Assembly (NCBI GenBank): GCA_015068235.1 | Contig: SVKY01000022.1 | Coordinates: 1-35,998, forward strand | Direction of reading: 5' to 3' | Source: Oscillospiraceae bacterium | GTDB lineage: Bacteria; Bacillota; Clostridia; Oscillospirales; Oscillospiraceae | Length of the DNA stretch: 35,998 bases | In this document: piece by piece, positions 24,281 to 34,100 of the stretch | How positions within the stretch are numbered: the first letter of the stretch is position 1 | Layout: the number at the start of each line of letters is the position of its first letter | Notes under the pieces: generated by a model | What the model saw: only the letters and a program-made list of their open reading frames with translations | The model's database searches: none | What the model was told of the DNA's origin: nothing | Translations under genes and position numbers: made by a program

Positions 24281-24505
24281 CAAATCCCGATTTATCGCTG
24301 AGTTTCGTATTTGCGCAGGTCAAAGCCTTCTCCTTGAGGAGAAGGTGCCCCGAAGGGGCGGATGAGGTGGAAAGGTTGCGAATTTGCCGAAAACTATCTT
24401 AAAATCCCAACTTTTTTCTGCACACCTCATCAGTCAGCTGCGCTGCCAGCTTCTCCTCAAGGAGAAGCCTTAGCCTGTGCGAACTGAAAGATAAATCGGA
24501 ATTTT
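24281..24505 (-). mobile_element. MITE-like palindromic repeat, copy 2 (inverted relative to copy 1)
   Basis: The ends are CAAATCCCGATTTATC (24281-24296) and GATAAATCGGAATTTT (24490-24505). The interior repeats copy 1 in reverse complement, with the same three hairpin cores in opposite order. The two copies enclose the aminotransferase gene. Confidence 0.75.
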
Positions 24506-24562
24506 GTTGGGAATTTCCAGATTTTTCCGCATTTTTCCGCTCGGTGATCCAGACGATATACG

Positions 24563-24596
24563 AAAAACCCCCTCAAAAAATTGAGGGGGGTTTTGT
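24563..24596. terminator. Bidirectional terminator between converging genes
   Basis: CCCCCTCAA (24568-24576) pairs with TTGAGGGGG (24581-24589). A-run on the left and T-run on the right serve both the plus-strand aminotransferase gene and the minus-strand yedE operon. Confidence 0.85.
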
Positions 24597-24599
24597 TGC

Positions 24600-24839
24600 T
24601 TATTCAAATTCTTTCAGAAGCTCTGCTTCTTCTCCGTTTAGGCGATAGAGGGCTTCCGCATCTGTATCAATGCACGTTTCATGCAGGTGCTCGGCGTGAT
24701 ACTGCACGCAGGTGCCGCACGAGGACGAAATCTTCCTCGGCACGGGCGACATTCTTGCCTTTACACCTGCGGAAACGAGATTTCGGTGCGTTTTCAGCGC
24801 CGCAAGATGCGTATGAAAGGTGGCTAAGTAGTGATTCAT
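24600..24839 (-). CDS. DUF3343 family small Cys protein (putative Se/S carrier)
   Basis: The 79-residue protein matches the DUF3343 pattern: MNHYLATFHTHLAALKTHRN, then MSPVPRKISSSCGTCVQYHA with the conserved CGTC motif. Such proteins are encoded beside YedE and TusA-like genes in selenium-using anaerobes and are regarded as putative selenium or sulfur carriers (known association, mechanism unproven). It overlaps the tusA-like stop by four bases (ATGA), so the three-gene operon yedE, tusA-like, DUF3343 is translated in a coupled way. It ends just before the bidirectional terminator. Confidence 0.85.
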   Translation of the reverse strand: MNHYLATFHTHLAALKTHRNLVSAGVKARMSPVPRKISSSCGTCVQYHAEHLHETCIDTDAEALYRLNGEEAELLKEFE

Positions 24840-25045
24840 GCTCTTGTCAAGGTGAGAGAATATTCCTCATCCTCCAGCTCCTTGACGCTGACCTGATAGC
24901 CGTTGTTGTTTGCAAAACGGGTCACGTTCTGCACAGCCGTCATATTGTCAACCATGACCTCGAGCGTATCGGGGTTATCCTTCTTGACAGCCTGCTGTAC
25001 CTTCAAAACAGGCATCGGGCAAGCCAAACCTCTTGCGTCGATCAT
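24836..25045 (-). CDS. TusA/SirA-like sulfur- or selenium-carrier protein
   Basis: The chosen ATG at 25045 gives 69 residues starting MIDARGLACPMPVLKVQQAV; an upstream in-frame start would read into yedE and was rejected. The CPMPVLK motif contains the conserved carrier cysteine (Cys9) of TusA-family proteins. It shares a TAATG overlap with the yedE stop and an ATGA overlap with the DUF3343 start. GGAGAG lies upstream, inside yedE. In this gene order the protein likely receives or passes on selenium or sulfur from the YedE transporter (inference). The usual YedF fusion partner domain is absent: it is the TusA domain alone. Confidence 0.9.
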   Translation of the reverse strand: MIDARGLACPMPVLKVQQAVKKDNPDTLEVMVDNMTAVQNVTRFANNNGYQVSVKELEDEEYSLTLTRA

Positions 25046-26139
25046 TATGCACTCTCCTTCTTGAGATTGAAGATGGAAACAACGAGCAGAACGACCAAGC
25101 AAACGATGGTAGCGGTCGGACCGTTATCACCGGTGCCGGTACCGGAGGAAGCGATCTTGAGCGTGTGGCTCAGAGCGCCGCCAACGATCATGCCGAAGAC
25201 GGTAACTGCGGAGTCAGAGTTACCCTCACCTGCCAGGACGAGCTGACGAAGCGGGCAACCGCCGAGCAGACAGCAACCCCAGCCGACAACGCTCATGCCG
25301 AGCATGTTCCACAGCCATTCGTCGTGAGCAATGGGCTGATTCTCGAAGCTGAAGGACAGACCGTCACCGAAGATCAGGTTGCCGCCCATGACAGCGATGA
25401 TGATGCAAACGAAGCCTGCCAGCAGGCCGAATTCCTTGAACATGACAGCGTCACGCAGACCGCCGACCATGCAAAGACGGCTTCTCTGAGCCAAAGCACC
25501 GACAACGAGTGCAACTGCCAAAGCGATGTACCACGGAGCGTACATGGAGCCGGGTCCGGACAGAGAGGTTCTGAACAGGGTGATCGCGATGGAAGCGATG
25601 AACAGAGCAACCATCACAACGGGGAATGCCAAGCCTTCGGTCTTAGACTGCTTGTATGCACGACCGAGGGAGAAGCCATTCTTGAGGAAGATGATGCCGA
25701 CAAGAATACCGAGCACGAAGCCGACAAGACCCATGATCGCATTCATGTCGCCGCCACCGATACGGATGACCATGCGAAGCGGGCAGCCAAGGAAAACCAG
25801 AGCGCCCATCATAACAATGATGCCAAGGAAGAAACGAGTGAAGGGAGAGCTGCCGCCCTTGGGCTTAAACTCTTTGCCGACAAGTGCCATGATGCAAGCA
25901 CCTGCGATGATGCCGATGATCTCCGGACGGAAGTTAGAGACGATACCTGCTGCATTTTCAGCGGTAGCGCTGGCAGACTGCAAGCCCATTGCGCCTGCGA
26001 TATCACGCAGGAAGCAGGCAATACAGAAGCCCATGTTCTTGGGGTTGCCCTGACAGGTCAGGAATACTGCTGCTGCGCCAACGAGCAAGCCGCAGAGCAT
26101 GACGAGCCAATTGCGTTTGAAGAAATTTTCTTTTTTCAT
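25045..26139 (-). CDS. yedE: YedE-type putative selenium transporter, integral membrane
   Basis: The 364-residue protein is almost entirely hydrophobic, with about nine or ten membrane helices, and belongs to the YeeE/YedE transporter family in the branch tied to selenium metabolism. Conserved cysteine motifs are FCIACFLRDIAG, FLGCPLRMVIRIGGGD, RSRLCMVGGLRD and LLGGCPLRQLVLAGEG; paired GCPLR motifs mark the two halves of the pore. AGGAGG lies upstream of the ATG. A near-consensus promoter with a small inverted repeat is at 26151-26202. It heads an operon with a TusA-like carrier and DUF3343. No selenocysteine codon is seen in any of the three genes. Thiosulfate transport is the alternative, but this gene set favours selenium. 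Confidence 0.9.
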   Translation of the reverse strand: MKKENFFKRNWLVMLCGLLVGAAAVFLTCQGNPKNMGFCIACFLRDIAGAMGLQSASATAENAAGIVSNFRPEIIGIIAGACIMALVGKEFKPKGGSSPFTRFFLGIIVMMGALVFLGCPLRMVIRIGGGDMNAIMGLVGFVLGILVGIIFLKNGFSLGRAYKQSKTEGLAFPVVMVALFIASIAITLFRTSLSGPGSMYAPWYIALAVALVVGALAQRSRLCMVGGLRDAVMFKEFGLLAGFVCIIIAVMGGNLIFGDGLSFSFENQPIAHDEWLWNMLGMSVVGWGCCLLGGCPLRQLVLAGEGNSDSAVTVFGMIVGGALSHTLKIASSGTGTGDNGPTATIVCLVVLLVVSIFNLKKESA

Positions 26140-26150
26140 TTTTACCTCCT

Positions 26151-26202
26151 TTAGGATTCGTTATCCTAAATAAAATATAACGATTGCAGCCTTGTTTGTC
26201 AA
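26151..26202 (-). promoter_or_regulatory. Promoter and short operator-like repeat of the yedE operon
   Basis: On the minus strand TTGACA (26197-26202), a 17-base spacer and TATATT (26174-26179) form a strong promoter. Downstream, TTAGGAT (26151-26157) and ATCCTAA (26163-26169) form a 7-base inverted repeat just before the ribosome site, a possible repressor site. Confidence 0.7.
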
Positions 26203-26234
26203 GGCTTTTTTCATTTTTTATACGATTACTCAAT

Positions 26235-26343
26235 CAAATTCCGATTGATCGGGCTGTTGGCTTCGTTTTGACACCGTAGGGGCGGACAGAGTCGTCCGCC
26301 CCTACAATTTGAAAAACAAAACTCACTGATAAATCGGAATTTC
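26235..26343. mobile_element. MITE-like repeat, short related copy 3
   Basis: It begins CAAATTCCGATTGATC and ends ACTCACTGATAAATCGGAAT, sharing its ends with copies 1 and 2 but with a different middle: a GTAGGGGCGGAC/GTCCGCCCCTAC hairpin. It lies between the yedE promoter and the next plus-strand promoter. Confidence 0.7.
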
Positions 26344-26404
26344 AATCAATACGTCTTGTTAGATTTTAGGAAAACTGCCGATTGTAACAGATTTGTAAAG
26401 AGGC

Positions 26405-26434
26405 TTGCAAAATGATATGTGAATATGATATAAT
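26405..26434 (+). promoter_or_regulatory. Promoter of the TIGR04255-type gene
   Basis: TTGCAA (26405-26410), an 18-base spacer and TATAAT (26429-26434) precede the AAAGGAG site and ATG at 26463. Confidence 0.6.
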
Positions 26435-26462
26435 TGCAACAGTAAATGAAAGGAGAAACGTT

Positions 26463-27242
26463 ATGTTTCAGGATTGCGAACGGGTCCAGTACCAAAAAGC
26501 GCCCGTATTAGAGACCATTTGCCAACTTCGTTTTCCGACGATCTTGTCCATCAGCGCCAAAGAGCCGGCAGAATTTCAGGAATTGATCCGTGGAGATTTT
26601 CCGCGTTACAGCAAGAATTTGGAAAAACTTCCGCCGAAGGTGATGAATGGTCCGAACGGCATGAAGGTCGAGGAACAGCCCAACATCACCAACTACCAGT
26701 TTTTATCCGCAGACAGCCGTTGGAAGGTCAATCTGACCAACAATTTTATTGCGCTTGCAACGCCGTCTTATACCAATTGGGAGGAATTTGCGGGCAAGCT
26801 GGATGCAGTTTTGGCGCAGTTTATCGCCGTTTATAAGCCGGCATTCTTTGAGCGCATCGGCTTGAGATATGTCAATGCGATCTCTCGCAAGGATTTAGAT
26901 TTGGAGGACGCTCCGTTTTCCGATCTCATTCAGCCCGGCTATTTGGGTCTCATGGCTGACGATGATATCGATGAGCGTGCATTTTTGCGCTCCATGCAGA
27001 CCTCCGAGGTGCGCCTGCCCGGCGGCTGCCAGCTGAAATTAAATTGCGGACCCGGTATGTTAAAGCGTGGAAATGTAGAAGATAAGGAAGTCAAATTTAT
27101 TTTAGACATCGACATCTTCATGGCAGGCAAGGTGGAGATGAAGCACTCTGCAGGCGCCTTGACAACGGTGCACACCAACGCAAACCGCATTTTCAGAGGT
27201 GCGATCACAAGAACCCTGCACAACGCCATGGAGCCGATGTAA
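26463..27242 (+). CDS. TIGR04255 family protein
   Basis: From the ATG at 26463 (AAAGGAGAA upstream) the protein has 259 residues; the earlier in-frame ATG at 26412 lies inside the promoter and was rejected. It starts MFQDCERVQYQKAPVLETIC and has the family-like block FERIGLRYVNAISRKDL followed by a beta-rich C-terminus (EVKFILDIDIFM). The family is widespread, of unknown function and soluble, with no catalytic signature. Here it precedes a membrane zinc peptidase gene by 15 bases and probably shares its transcript, though no functional link is known. Confidence 0.75.
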   Translation: MFQDCERVQYQKAPVLETICQLRFPTILSISAKEPAEFQELIRGDFPRYSKNLEKLPPKVMNGPNGMKVEEQPNITNYQFLSADSRWKVNLTNNFIALATPSYTNWEEFAGKLDAVLAQFIAVYKPAFFERIGLRYVNAISRKDLDLEDAPFSDLIQPGYLGLMADDDIDERAFLRSMQTSEVRLPGGCQLKLNCGPGMLKRGNVEDKEVKFILDIDIFMAGKVEMKHSAGALTTVHTNANRIFRGAITRTLHNAMEPM

Positions 27243-27257
27243 TTACGGAGGTCGCCT

Positions 27258-27986
27258 ATGTTCTACTATTACGGCATTGATTGGACGTATATTGCCTTGG
27301 TGCTGCCTGCGATCATTTTTTCGATGATCGCGAGCGCAAGGGTCAGCAGCACGTTCAAGAAATACAGCCAAATGCAAAATATGCGCGGCATGACAGGTGC
27401 GCAGGCTGCGCAGAGAGTTTTGACGGCAAACGGTGTTACAGGTGTGCGCATCGAGCGTGTTTCGGGTAATTTGACCGACCATTTTGACCCGAAGACCAAT
27501 GTGATCCGTCTGTCTGACAGCGTTTACAATGCCGCAACCCCTGCTGCGGTCGGTGTGGCTGCGCATGAAGCAGGTCATGCCGTGCAGTATGCCACGAATT
27601 ACGCCCCCATTAAGCTGCGTGCTGCCATTGTCAACGTGACAAATATCGGTTCTCGGCTTGCCATGCCGATGATTTTGATCGGCATCGTTCTCATGGGCGT
27701 GCAGAGCTTGGCTGCGTACAGTGAGTTTTTCTATTATATTGCGCTGATCGGCGTATTTTGCTATGGTTTTTGCGTGGTGTTTCAGCTTGTTACGCTGCCT
27801 GTGGAATTTAACGCCAGCCGACGTGCGCTTTCAACCATCGAGCAGACCAATATGCTTGGAGAAGCCGAGCGTATCGGCGCAAAAAAGGTGCTCTCCGCAG
27901 CAGCGATGACCTACGTTGCGGCGCTTGCAGTGAGCTTAACGCAGTTTTTGCGGCTTTTGCTGATGGTCAGCCGCCGTCGAGATTAA
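27258..27986 (+). CDS. Membrane zinc metallopeptidase (YugP-like)
   Basis: The 242-residue protein is a YugP-type neutral zinc metallopeptidase. An N-terminal membrane helix (about 8-26) is followed by a cytoplasmic catalytic region with HEAGH at 103-107, supplying two zinc-binding histidines, and RLSDSVYNAATPAAVGVAAH just before it. Two or three further membrane helices lie at about 130-185 and near the C-terminus, with PVEFNASRRAL between them holding the Glu/Asn-Ala block typical of the family. CGGAGG lies upstream of the ATG. Substrate is unknown. A terminator follows the stop within ten bases. Confidence 0.9.
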   Translation: MFYYYGIDWTYIALVLPAIIFSMIASARVSSTFKKYSQMQNMRGMTGAQAAQRVLTANGVTGVRIERVSGNLTDHFDPKTNVIRLSDSVYNAATPAAVGVAAHEAGHAVQYATNYAPIKLRAAIVNVTNIGSRLAMPMILIGIVLMGVQSLAAYSEFFYYIALIGVFCYGFCVVFQLVTLPVEFNASRRALSTIEQTNMLGEAERIGAKKVLSAAAMTYVAALAVSLTQFLRLLLMVSRRRD

Positions 27987-27989
27987 TTA

Positions 27990-28033
27990 AAAAAACGACC
28001 GAAGGCGAGAAATTTCGCTTCGGTCGTTTTTTT
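27990..28033 (+). terminator. Rho-independent terminator after the zinc peptidase gene
   Basis: ACGACCGAAG pairs with CTTCGGTCGT across 27995-28027, followed by seven T residues. It ends the TIGR04255/peptidase unit. Confidence 0.9.
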
Positions 28034-28067
28034 GTGCATGCGCCCCCTTTTTGGAGGGGAGAAAGTC

Positions 28068-28096
28068 TTGCATTTGACTATCGGTCGTGTTATAAT
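28068..28096 (+). promoter_or_regulatory. Promoter of the giant secreted protein gene
   Basis: TTGCAT (28068-28073), a 17-base spacer and TATAAT (28091-28096) lie about 80 bases before the chosen start at 28179. Confidence 0.6.
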
Positions 28097-28178
28097 TATC
28101 TTGAATATATATATCGGCAGGTCGATATGTGTATATGTCTGCATTGATTACTTTGATAACCACGATGGAGGTATCAGC

Positions 28179-31100
28179 ATGAAAATACGAAAGATATGCA
28201 TGCGCATGATGGCAATTTTGCTACTGATCGCAACATTGCTTGGTTGTGCCCCGACTGCCTTTGCTGCAGAGGAGACGATCACGATCGCTTCCGAGCCGAC
28301 CGAAACGGCACAGACCGAAGCACCGAAGCCTAACGGCAAGGCTACCAATTCGGCATCGTATATCGACATTCCCGTTGAGGTGCTTGATTTCCGTGCCGAT
28401 GGCTTCATGTTCGAGAGTACGAACACCTTCGGTGCGCCGTACTCTCTGTCCAGTGGCAGCGCGGTCATGAAATTCCCCGACGGCACAGAGGTCGCTCGAC
28501 CCGGTGAGTACGAGTGGGGCGAAAATGATACGACGGAAAATTATGCGTTCTATATCAAAGGCTTGATCGAAGACGATCTGTACTACGACGAAGCGCGCGA
28601 CGAGAAGCGTGTAGTCTACAAGCCCGAGACCATCGAATACATTGCAGCCGCTCTCTCCGGCAGCCGCAGCAGACCGAATGAAACCTATTACGATGCGCAT
28701 TGGAACAATACTTTCCAACAAATGATTCCGCTGATCACCTCGACCGACAGACTTGCCGTAGGAAGCTGGGACGAAACCCTCGGCAAGATCGAAGGCGGTG
28801 TCAACGGCGGCACGCTGCTGTTTTCTCAGGTCGAGACGTGCTTTGACCTTGCCTATTATATGCTCTCGAATATTTGGGGCAAAGTTCCGAGCAACGATTT
28901 CCTCGGTCAAGAGGAGACCAACACAGGCGTGAAGGATATTCCGTACAACTTAGTCGTTCCGGAGCTGACGAAAATTCGACTGAAGTCGGACGGAAAAGGA
29001 AACTACACCTTCAAGTCCGCTTACTCGAGCACATACGATGCCACTGAGGGTTGTATCTACAACGGAACAACTGCCTCAAGCGGCTATCCACGTTTGAACA
29101 TCGTCGCAAATCTCGGCTTTGAGCATCCGGATTGGTTCGGTGCGAACTCCACGGGCTACAAAGAGGAGAGTTTGGATGACGGCAATACATACGTAGAAGA
29201 CAATAACTATTACTATACCCTGCATGCCCGCAGTGCGTTCGTCTACTACGAGGAAGCAGACCTTCAATTTGAATTCGTCGGCGATGACGACGTTTATTTC
29301 TTCGTCAATGACCACCTCATCTGTGACATCGGTGGTATTCACGGCTCTCCGAGGAGAACGGTCCACCTGAATGATTGGGCGGAGGAATTGAACCTGACAG
29401 AAGGCGATATCTGCTCGTTTGATATGTTTTTCGGTGACCGACATCTGACGGCGATCAACCTGCACTTTACCACCAACATCGTCATGATGGACGAGAGCGT
29501 CATCACAACAAAGGAGCAGTATGATCCCACCACAGGCGCAGACATCAAGGACGGCACGGCTGTCTTGGCAGGCAGCTCCATCGGCTACGGCTTCTCCCTG
29601 CTCAACCGCCGTGAGTTCGGTGTTACCAATCTGAGCTTCAAGGACACTTCCTTGGGCGTGACGCTCAACAGCAGCACCGTTGCGCTCAACTCCAAGGCGA
29701 CCACCGCAGGGCTAAAGCTGGTATATCAAACCTATGACCCAACCAGCGGCGCTTTGCATGAGACGCCGAGCTCCACCACCACTTACAGCTCCTTCTACAG
29801 CACGCTCAGCACGGCGGTCAACGATCCCAAGACCACCATCAACCCCTTAGCGACAGGTGTTTACACTCTGACGGGGTTGACGGATACACAGCTGAAAAAT
29901 CTGTTTTCGGTCGGTCTTCCTGCGCATACGAAGCTCTCGATCAGCGGACTTACAAACACGGTCGTCCTCGACGGCTACACGAACACGGTCGAAACGAGCT
30001 GCATTCCGTTGGATATTAACGGCGATAGCGGCATAGTCATCAACGGTTCAGCGAGCAGAAGCATTTACGGCATGGTGTTTGAGGATATTTCCGTTGTGGA
30101 GCCAACGAGAATCGTCGTTGACTACAGCAAAGCGGTAGAGTTTGATCCTACAGATCTGCTGAAGGATATCAATTATGACAGCAGCACCTACACACTGCGC
30201 TATGTCGGTCTGAAAATCTCCGGAAAGAACGGCGATGTCTATGCCACCAAGCCGAAGAATCTTGCCTGTACGGAAGACGGCGCATCGGTGGCAAGTGCCA
30301 ACGGCATCTATACACGCCACGGCGACAAGATCGCCTTCCAAATGACCAAGCTGCTCGAAACGATCGACAGCTGCTTTGTGACCTACTCCGTCAGCGCCAA
30401 TGATGAGATCGTGTATTATCTGGTTTTGCAGGTGCAGATCGTGCCTGCAAACGAGATGTACTACGAAACAGACTTTGCAGACGGCGTGTTCAACACCGAA
30501 GCGTCTGACAGTCATCTGTTCTTCGACTTCACCAACACCGAGGCAGATCAGGCACGTTACGACTCAAGACTTTATGATCACACCAACTATGACGTCGGCA
30601 ACTGGTCGGTCAATACCACACGTGATTATTATCCGACCTTCGACAATGAAGCCGGCACGATGACCCTGCAAACGAAAAATCTCGACGGCACGGAATATGA
30701 CGGCTCTGCCGACCACTATGTCCAGCTCGGCAAATATTTCAAGAACGGTAACTTCCTGAATTACAATCCGAAAAACACTGAGATCATTATGATTCGCTTC
30801 AAGATCGAAAACATGGTGCATCGCCCTGAATTGGTTGCCGCAGGCAAGGCTGCGCGTTTGGTCATCAACTTCTATTCCGATAACCTGGTGAATCAGAGAG
30901 TTGACAGCACTTCTTTACCCGAAGCTTACCTGACCAACGAGGAATATCTCACACTGGTATTGGACACCCCATCCTCCGCCTTCCTGAACGCAGGGCATAT
31001 CAACACCTTCCGCATTACCCTGAGCGGTGCGGAGACTAAGGACGACGGCACTTTGGGCAGAATCGTCTTCGACTATATCTATTTCGGCCCGAAGTCGGAG

Positions 31101-34100
31101 GCACCCGAGCGCAACAGCCTGTTCTTCGATTTCACCAACGATGCCGAGGCGCAGGCTCGTTATGCAACGGCAACCTATGGAAACAATTACAATTTCGACA
31201 CAGCAGCCTACTGGATGCACAATGTTACCATGGACAACACCGAAGGCACCATGACCGCCGCCGTCTATTACAACGCTTCAGCAGCATCCAGCAACGGTCC
31301 GTATATCGGCATGACGAACACAGAAGGCTCCTTCCCGTGGTCAGCGAGCGCTCAGTATGCACCGCTGAACTACATTCCGGAAAATCTCCAGTATTTGCAG
31401 ATTCGAATCAAGACGGAGAATCTTACGACCGTTTCCGGCACGCAGGCAAATGTCCACCTGCGCTCGCATGGAAAGAACGACGGCGTAACAGGACACACCG
31501 GAACACAGACTTTTTCCTTTACGCTGCCCGGCGACACCTTCAAGACATACACCTTTATGCTCAACGGCAACGCAATGGTGTGTAAGGAAATCCTAAATTC
31601 CTTTGACTTGAAGTTTGGCAACATCAACACCACGGGCAGTGGTGTGACAGGCAAGATCATCTTCGACTATATTTTCCTCGGCGCAAAGGAGGATCTTCCC
31701 CATAAGGACTCAGTTTGGTTCGACTTTACAAATACCCAAGCCGATCAAAGTCGCTACGACACCGAAGATTACGCAAAACTGAACTACGACATCGGAAGCT
31801 GGTGCCGTGCAAACGACCGAATGGGAGCTTGCACCTTCGATGCCGAGAGCGGAACGATGAGCAGCACACTTAGCTGCAACGCAGAAAGCGTAAGCTATTA
31901 TTGGCAGACCAGCCCTCAGTTGCAGCAAAATTTCCCGATGAGCTATGAGCCTGCCAATGCGGAAGTCGTGCAGCTTCGTTTCAAGATGGAAAATGTCGAG
32001 CGTACCAGCACGACAAATGCACCCTATGTGCAACTCAACTACTTCCAAACGCTCAATGATGCGAACGGAAAATTCGCAACCGCAACCGATAAGGCTTTGG
32101 TCGGTGTTACAGATACATTTTCCATCGCTGATGACTACCTGACGAATGGGGAATATTTGACAGTTACGCTTCCGGTCAGAGATGCGTTCAAGGCAGTACA
32201 GCAGGTCACCGCCTTCCGCATTCACTTCGGATATCTGCGTGCGCCTTCGGGACAGACGGGCAAGATGACGCTGGACTATCTCTTTGTCGGAACAAAGGCA
32301 GACCTTGCCGCTTTCCACGCAAGCAGATCGGATTTTGCCACCGAGACCATCGGCACGGCGCAGAACGAGGTGCAGGAGCTGAGCTACGGCACCGAGGCGA
32401 TCCATTGGAGGGACGATAAGCCCACGGAGGATTATCTGCTCTTCTCCTTCGACAACAACGCCGCTTCCCTGGCACGTTACGACAAAGCCATCTACGGTGG
32501 CAACGCAGACGGTGCTTCGGGTGATACCAACTTCGATACCTCGAGCGGTTGGGGATATAACACCAGTCGTAACGCCAATCCCAACTTCTCAAACGACTCC
32601 ATGAGCTATGAAATGCTCTCTACTGCCGCAGACGACTACTACTGGTTCGACTGCGCCAAAAAGCTGAATTATCAGCCAAAAGCAAATGACTATCTGTATT
32701 TCCGCATCAAATTCAACAGTGCCGTCTCTACAGCTACAAGCGGAGATTGTTACTTCTCGATCTATTTCTACGACACGAGCGGTGCAACGATTTCGGGTAC
32801 CAATCATTCAAAAGCGATCAATGTTGCAACGGCAAGCGAAGGCTATCGTTCTCTGTATATCCCCCTGTCCAACAGCGCCTATATCAACACAGAAGCCATC
32901 GGCGGTTTCCGTTTGGGCTTGCAGTATGTAGAGCCGGCAACCGATGAGACGGGGGCTTATACGACAGGCAGCTTCGAGCTGGACTACGTTTTCATCGGAA
33001 CGAAGGAGGATTTCGAAAAGGTCAATCCGCAAAATCTTTACATTGGCTTTGAAAACTCCGCAACGGCACAGGCTCGTTATCGTGAAAACCTCGCCTTCGA
33101 TGCCATCAACCGTGATGTGAGCGGTCAATGGGCAGCCAACAGCACCTACAGCACACAGCCTGTCTTCGATACGCACGAGGGTACGCTTTCCTTCAGCGAC
33201 ACATCAAGTGTGTATAACAGTGAAGGCAAGCTCGTCAGAACCGGCACATATGTGCAGCTCAGCACAGGCATCACTTCCGGCTTCAACCTGAAATATGACC
33301 CCAGTGAGGCTGAGATCATTCAAATACGCTTTAAGCTGGAGAATTATGCCAAAACCAGCAATCCGTCTATTTATGCAATGTATTTCCTGCATTCCGGAAA
33401 GAAGGTTTACACCGGTACAACCAACGAAGCTTTTGCCCATTGCGGTAGTGCAGCAGCCTTCGATTTAGATCAGGCAAAGGAAGGCTATGTCGTTGCCACG
33501 ATCAAGGTCAATGCCAACTTCAAGAAAGCACTGCTTACCAACGGTACCGAAACCTTCGATAAGGAAAATATTACAGCCTTGCGTATCGGGTTTAATAACA
33601 TCAAGAGCCCCTCTACTGCCCAGCTTGGCAAGGTCATCATCGACTATGTCTATGTCGGAACCGAAGCCAATGCGCCCGTGCAGACCACCTACGGCTACGA
33701 TACCTCTTATAATGACGATGTGCGCCACTCCAACGGCAGCACCTTGAGCATTGCGGGTATGGGCGTTCCGAACCTGAAGCAGGATGCGACTACGAAAGCC
33801 ATCTCCATCAATTATGACGCTGCCACGGCTTATACTGAGTCCAATTTCACCTTCAAGGGTACGGGCTTTGATATCATCAGCCAAACCGGCAAGGAACAGG
33901 GAGCGTTACGTGCGGTGATCTTAAAGGAAGATGGTACCTATTTCAAGACAGTTTCGGTTTTGAACAAGCACGACGTTGACCGCAATCTGTATCAGGTCCC
34001 GGTGCTGTCGGTGCATGGACTTGACTATGGTACGTGGCAGGTCAAAATTTTCGTCAATGCCGCCTATGACTATGGCAACGACGGAAATAATGACGACTAC

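Noticed and set aside
25033-26154. A 373-codon open frame opposite yedE
   Set aside because: Its composition is dominated by Asp, Glu, His and Thr, as expected for the complement of a membrane protein gene; yedE has the real family motifs.
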